From positions 446,222-510,221 of the forward strand of contig MEHQ01003606.1 of assembly GCA_008828725.1 (NCBI GenBank): a stretch of 64,000 nucleotides of DNA, read 5' to 3'. Of this stretch, positions 60,676-64,000 are shown one piece after another (position 1 is the first letter of the stretch; each line of letters opens with the position of its first letter). A program made the position numbers and the translations under genes. The notes beneath the pieces are model-generated. The model was not told where the DNA came from. It saw only the letters and a list, made by a program, of their open reading frames with translations, and searched no databases. Origin of the DNA: Saccharina japonica (taxonomy: Eukaryota > Sar > Phaeophyceae > Laminariales > Laminariaceae).

Positions 60676-61807
60676 ATGACAAGCCCTGGCATTTACATGC
60701 TTGAGGAGGAGACGGGATTTTTTTGGCGAAAATTATCCGTAAGTTTGCAAATGAAAAAATGTTTTGGAGAAAACGTCACATGTGAGGTCGATTTTGGATA
60801 GAAAAGGCAGCTTGTGGCCTTAGGGAGTGTCTGCGCAGTTTCTTATCCTTCTGGACTGCAGCGCAATGAGGAAAATTCTTATGCGCCGATCCCTTTCAAT
60901 TCCCCATGCAGGGGCGGCCGAGGATTTGGATATCATACACCTAACCCCCCCCCCGAGGCCGAAATGTTTTTTTTTTTACAACTTTTTTTTTTTTTTTTTC
61001 GTGTACGAATATACCTTGTGTATACTGGTGGTATATCCGGTGTATCCAGCAGGGTGTGTCGGTCAGTATCGGTGTATGTTTCGTGTAACAGTAGTACCGG
61101 ACAGATGCAAACCCTCGCAACAAGTCAAATAACGTACGAGTAACATCACATCTCCGACAGATAGGTACAGGATATTTACAGAAGCAGTAAGATTGTCTAC
61201 TCGTACCAGGTGGTTCGTGGAACACGGCGCTCACGTCCCCACACAGAACCAACATGAAACAACCCGAGCAACGATTCGCAGTGTTCTACCAGGTTATACT
61301 GCTGTAGCGCCGGTCGAAAATAAATATTCTCCGCACGTACAGCAGCAGTGCAGTATTAAGGAGGTACTATTACTACTACTGCTTGTCGTACCGCTACGTA
61401 GGGCAGACCGGGGCAATTACTCGTACAAGTAGTGCTACCGAGATATAGTAGTATCGAGATTGTGAGTAAAAGGGTCTACCCACACCAGTATGAATACATA
61501 CGTGGCTCGTCTAAATACGGCATCCAAGTCCCCACCCAGAAACACACGAAGCAACGGCTTGCAATGTTCGACTGCTGTAGCTGCGTGAAGCGCTACGAGT
61601 ACTGCTTGCTGCTGTAGTACCAAGATTCACCTGTGCGAGCAAGCATGCTGCTGCAGCTCGGTGGTAAGGCAAGGCAACATGGTTATATGAGGTACCACAG
61701 GTACGTACCGGTATATACGAGTATTATGATACCAGATACCAGGTACTCGTATACTCGAAGTATACGATATAGGGCAGGGCGAGTGTAGGGCATCAAGGCG
61801 TCGACCA

Positions 61808-62065
61808 CTACTGGACTTGACTGGACTGATATACAGAGGCCCCGTCCGTCGCGACCTTCTTCAGGCAGTGCTTATCCATCCAAGCCTGTGGATCCCACGG
61901 CTCTTCGGGACCTTCTGGTCCACCTTCGATCGAGCTCATAGCTCCTTTGTACCGCTCACTACTCTCCCTCGACTCTCCTGCTGCAGTCGCTGCCTCTACG
62001 CAGCTGCAGCTCATAGGCCTGCGGCCGCCCCTGGTATTGTAGTAGTATGGAAGGCCTTGTATCAA
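61808..62065 (-). CDS. Possible exon of an unidentified minus-strand gene
   Basis: The frame contains ERYKGAMSSIEGGPEGPEEP followed by WDPQAWMDKHCLKKVATDGA, with charged, codon-like composition unlike the surrounding simple repeats. On the minus strand it is preceded by a pyrimidine-poor CAGCAG that could act as an acceptor near 61986. It would be a terminal exon ending at the stop at 61808. No partner exon or protein family was recognised. Confidence 0.25.
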   Translation of the reverse strand: MIQGLPYYYNTRGGRRPMSCSCVEAATAAGESRESSERYKGAMSSIEGGPEGPEEPWDPQAWMDKHCLKKVATDGASVYQSSQVQ

Positions 62066-64000
62066 GCAGGGGGGGGGGGGCGGCCCTCTACCGTCCCCTG
62101 TGTTCAGTTTTATATAGGTTTTGTGTAGGCGTAGAGGGAGGGGATGGTCTCAGGTACCCCCCCCCCCTGTCAAAACGTAAAAGTTGAACAATTTGACGTG
62201 AGGTGTCGAAAAAAAACATTCGACCACCCTCGCCCATTGAATTCATAGATTTCTGGTCAGCGAAAATAGGGACTGTAGCTTTAATCTATAATAGTGTGCA
62301 AACCATTCAGCTCATATTCATGAGTACTCAGTTCTGCCACAACATAAGATCGTCGCTACTAGCTGTATACGACAGCATGCACTGCATTTACAGTATAAGT
62401 TTAGTGACCGTTATGGGGAAGCTTGACACAATAAAGCAAAAGCATACTTGCATAGTACCTGGGGTGGGAGTATACTTCGGTATGAGATTTCTATCGCCAC
62501 TTTACCTCAATATTTCGGGAGGTAGCGCTTAAGGAGGAGCAAGGCCAGAATATTATAACGAGATGGGTCTGCGTATCATCCTCTAAATAGACGATAAAGC
62601 TTTGGGCGTCCGGGAGGGGCAGCAATTTCATCGACCAGCTGGCTGCCTAGTGTTGTGGGGGGGGTGGGTCGATGGCTAGGAAAGGGGTGGTGAAAGAACG
62701 CCTGTTGCAAATCGTCTCGGTGACCACACAGGTCGCCATTTCCAGGAGGGTTTCATGCTTCAAACTCCAGCTCAGGGGTCGCCAGGAAGCGAGGAGGAGC
62801 AGGGGGGGGGGGGGGTGACAGACCCACACCGATGGCGTGGGGATGGAGCTTGGATGCGGCTTAGGACTTAAGAATTGAACGTAAAAAGTGCATACTGGGA
62901 AGAAGGAGGGAGCAAGGACAACAAATGGAATATTGTGGATACATCTTGGCGGGAAGCAGACATAGAAGGGTGTTAGAATGTACGCACAGGTTTCCTTGGT
63001 TTCCGTGGTTTTCTACTTTTGGGAATTTTATGAGTGATCAACGCTGAAGATCATGCTGCACATTGTCGGATGGCAAAGATAATAATAACAGTATGAGGCA
63101 AGATTGAGATTTCATACGCGAGCAGATTTGTCACAATTGACTGACTCACTTGCTGTGCTTGTTGATATCGTGAACGCTTGAGTAGTGTTGCGGTACGTTA
63201 CCTCACGAGGGCGAAGATGCAAGGTAGTTGCAGCACCACACCTCTCCGACAAATGCTGCTGTGAAGAGCAGCAGTGTCTCTCGTCTGGGCGTCCGGAGAT
63301 ATTATGTCCGGGCAGGCACGGCTTATTATTATACCGCTTCTTCTATCGCAGTAGTATTTGACCCTTTCGTGCCCCCGCCCCGACATATTTCAGCCCGAGG
63401 CGTGGTGCGATCTTCCGTGCTTAATACTTACTACCAGATACATATAAACGAAGTTAACAGCAGTGCAGTCCGCCCGACCGTGTTGATAGCCTTGCTTAGG
63501 ATCCAATAGAGGCGGTCAGTAGTCAGTACTGTAGTCAGTAGAGGCATTACAGAGAGCATGGTTGACGCACACCATCTAAGAGACGAACAGGACTACTATA
63601 TAATATACCAGGTACCAGATATGTAACACTACATACAGCTACGAGTACAGCAGTAGTAGTTTATTAGTATACCAGTACATAAGGATTGGGTTAATATTGG
63701 TTTCTGCTGTAGGTACAGTAATACCAGATAGTACCCCAGCTCGTTATAGTAGCCCTGTACGTAGTGCCGTTTCCTTGCGTACTGGCACAAATGACGGTTT
63801 TTAATGTGAAGAACACCCATACTACTACTACTGTGTTGTAGAGTGCGGTGCACCTATTACATTATTTTGTGCTTGTTTGTTTTCTTCCCTCGAGGCGCTT
63901 ACGTATTGTTTGTTTGTTTATTTGTATATTTTGTGTCAAGTTCTTTCGAATGTTGGTTGTTGTTTTCTCTTTTCTGATTATTCTGACTTTTCCTCTAGAC
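62066..64000. other. Gene-poor right end of the window
   Basis: Contains homopolymer G/C runs near 62070, 62158 and 62800 and short dispersed words (GGAAGAAGGAGGGAGCAAGG). Short protein-like frames near 62540-62830 on both strands could not be linked. Nothing recognisable from 62840 to the end. Confidence 0.45.

Larger units (their letters stand above)
52499..61807. other. Gene-poor region upstream of the sulfotransferase-like gene
   Basis: Apart from the repeats listed separately, no gene could be supported. 53060-53330 contains an imperfect inverted structure around GACCGGTCAA/TTGATAGGTC. 53500-55900 shows nothing but scattered palindromes and a duplicated 28-bp phrase (GTAGTAGATAACCCTGTGTTATCCAGCAG) at 54941 and 55345. 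58100-58560 has protein-like words but no sustained frame. Confidence 0.45.

Noticed and set aside
59116..60801. Pro/Gly/Arg-rich frames (RPGPARP) that look like a structural protein
   Set aside because: Open frames exist in several registers and on both strands across the same GC-rich repeat, as expected from composition alone.

Overview
This is a stretch of a repeat-rich nuclear eukaryotic genome. Its genes are cut into short exons by long introns full of microsatellites, minisatellites and small transposons. Three protein genes can be supported by splice-phase-consistent exon chains. (1) The 3' part of a p24/TMED cargo receptor gene lies on the + strand (about 1032-6524; the signal-peptide exon is missing). 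(2) A complete UNC-45-type myosin/Hsp90 co-chaperone gene lies on the + strand (11467-46131). It has 23 inferred exons that join without a frame break into a 1153-residue protein, in a 34.7 kb gene that is about 90% intron. (3) A two-exon gene on the - strand (52498-50614) encodes a 309-residue membrane or secreted protein with a sulfotransferase-like P-loop. The three genes share no pathway: one acts in the early secretory pathway, one in cytosolic myosin folding, and one probably in Golgi sulfation.

The organism cannot be named from sequence alone. Large U2-type introns, UNC-45 homology, a lumenal sulfotransferase-like protein and heavy simple-repeat content would suit an alga of the stramenopile lineage, such as a brown-algal relative. 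This is inference at low confidence. There are no bacterial operons, CRISPR arrays or viral genes.

Layout: 1-6.5 kb p24 gene with minisatellite-filled introns; 6.5-11.4 kb intergenic, with a GC-rich island and an exact 100-bp duplication; 11.4-46.1 kb UNC-45 gene, whose introns carry at least three families of non-autonomous terminal-inverted-repeat or foldback elements; 46.1-50.6 kb gene-poor, with CCATGG palindrome arrays and a foldback element with perfect 52-bp terminal repeats; 50.6-52.5 kb sulfotransferase-like gene; 52.5-64 kb gene-poor, with a second copy of a foldback family and two blocks of very GC-rich tandem repeat.

The most unusual signal is a 9-bp palindrome, TACC-A/T-GGTA, found 29 times by eye in 64 kb where about 0.5 is expected by chance. 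It is spread over introns and intergenic DNA and absent from every assigned exon. A second palindrome, TATTAATA, is also over-represented.
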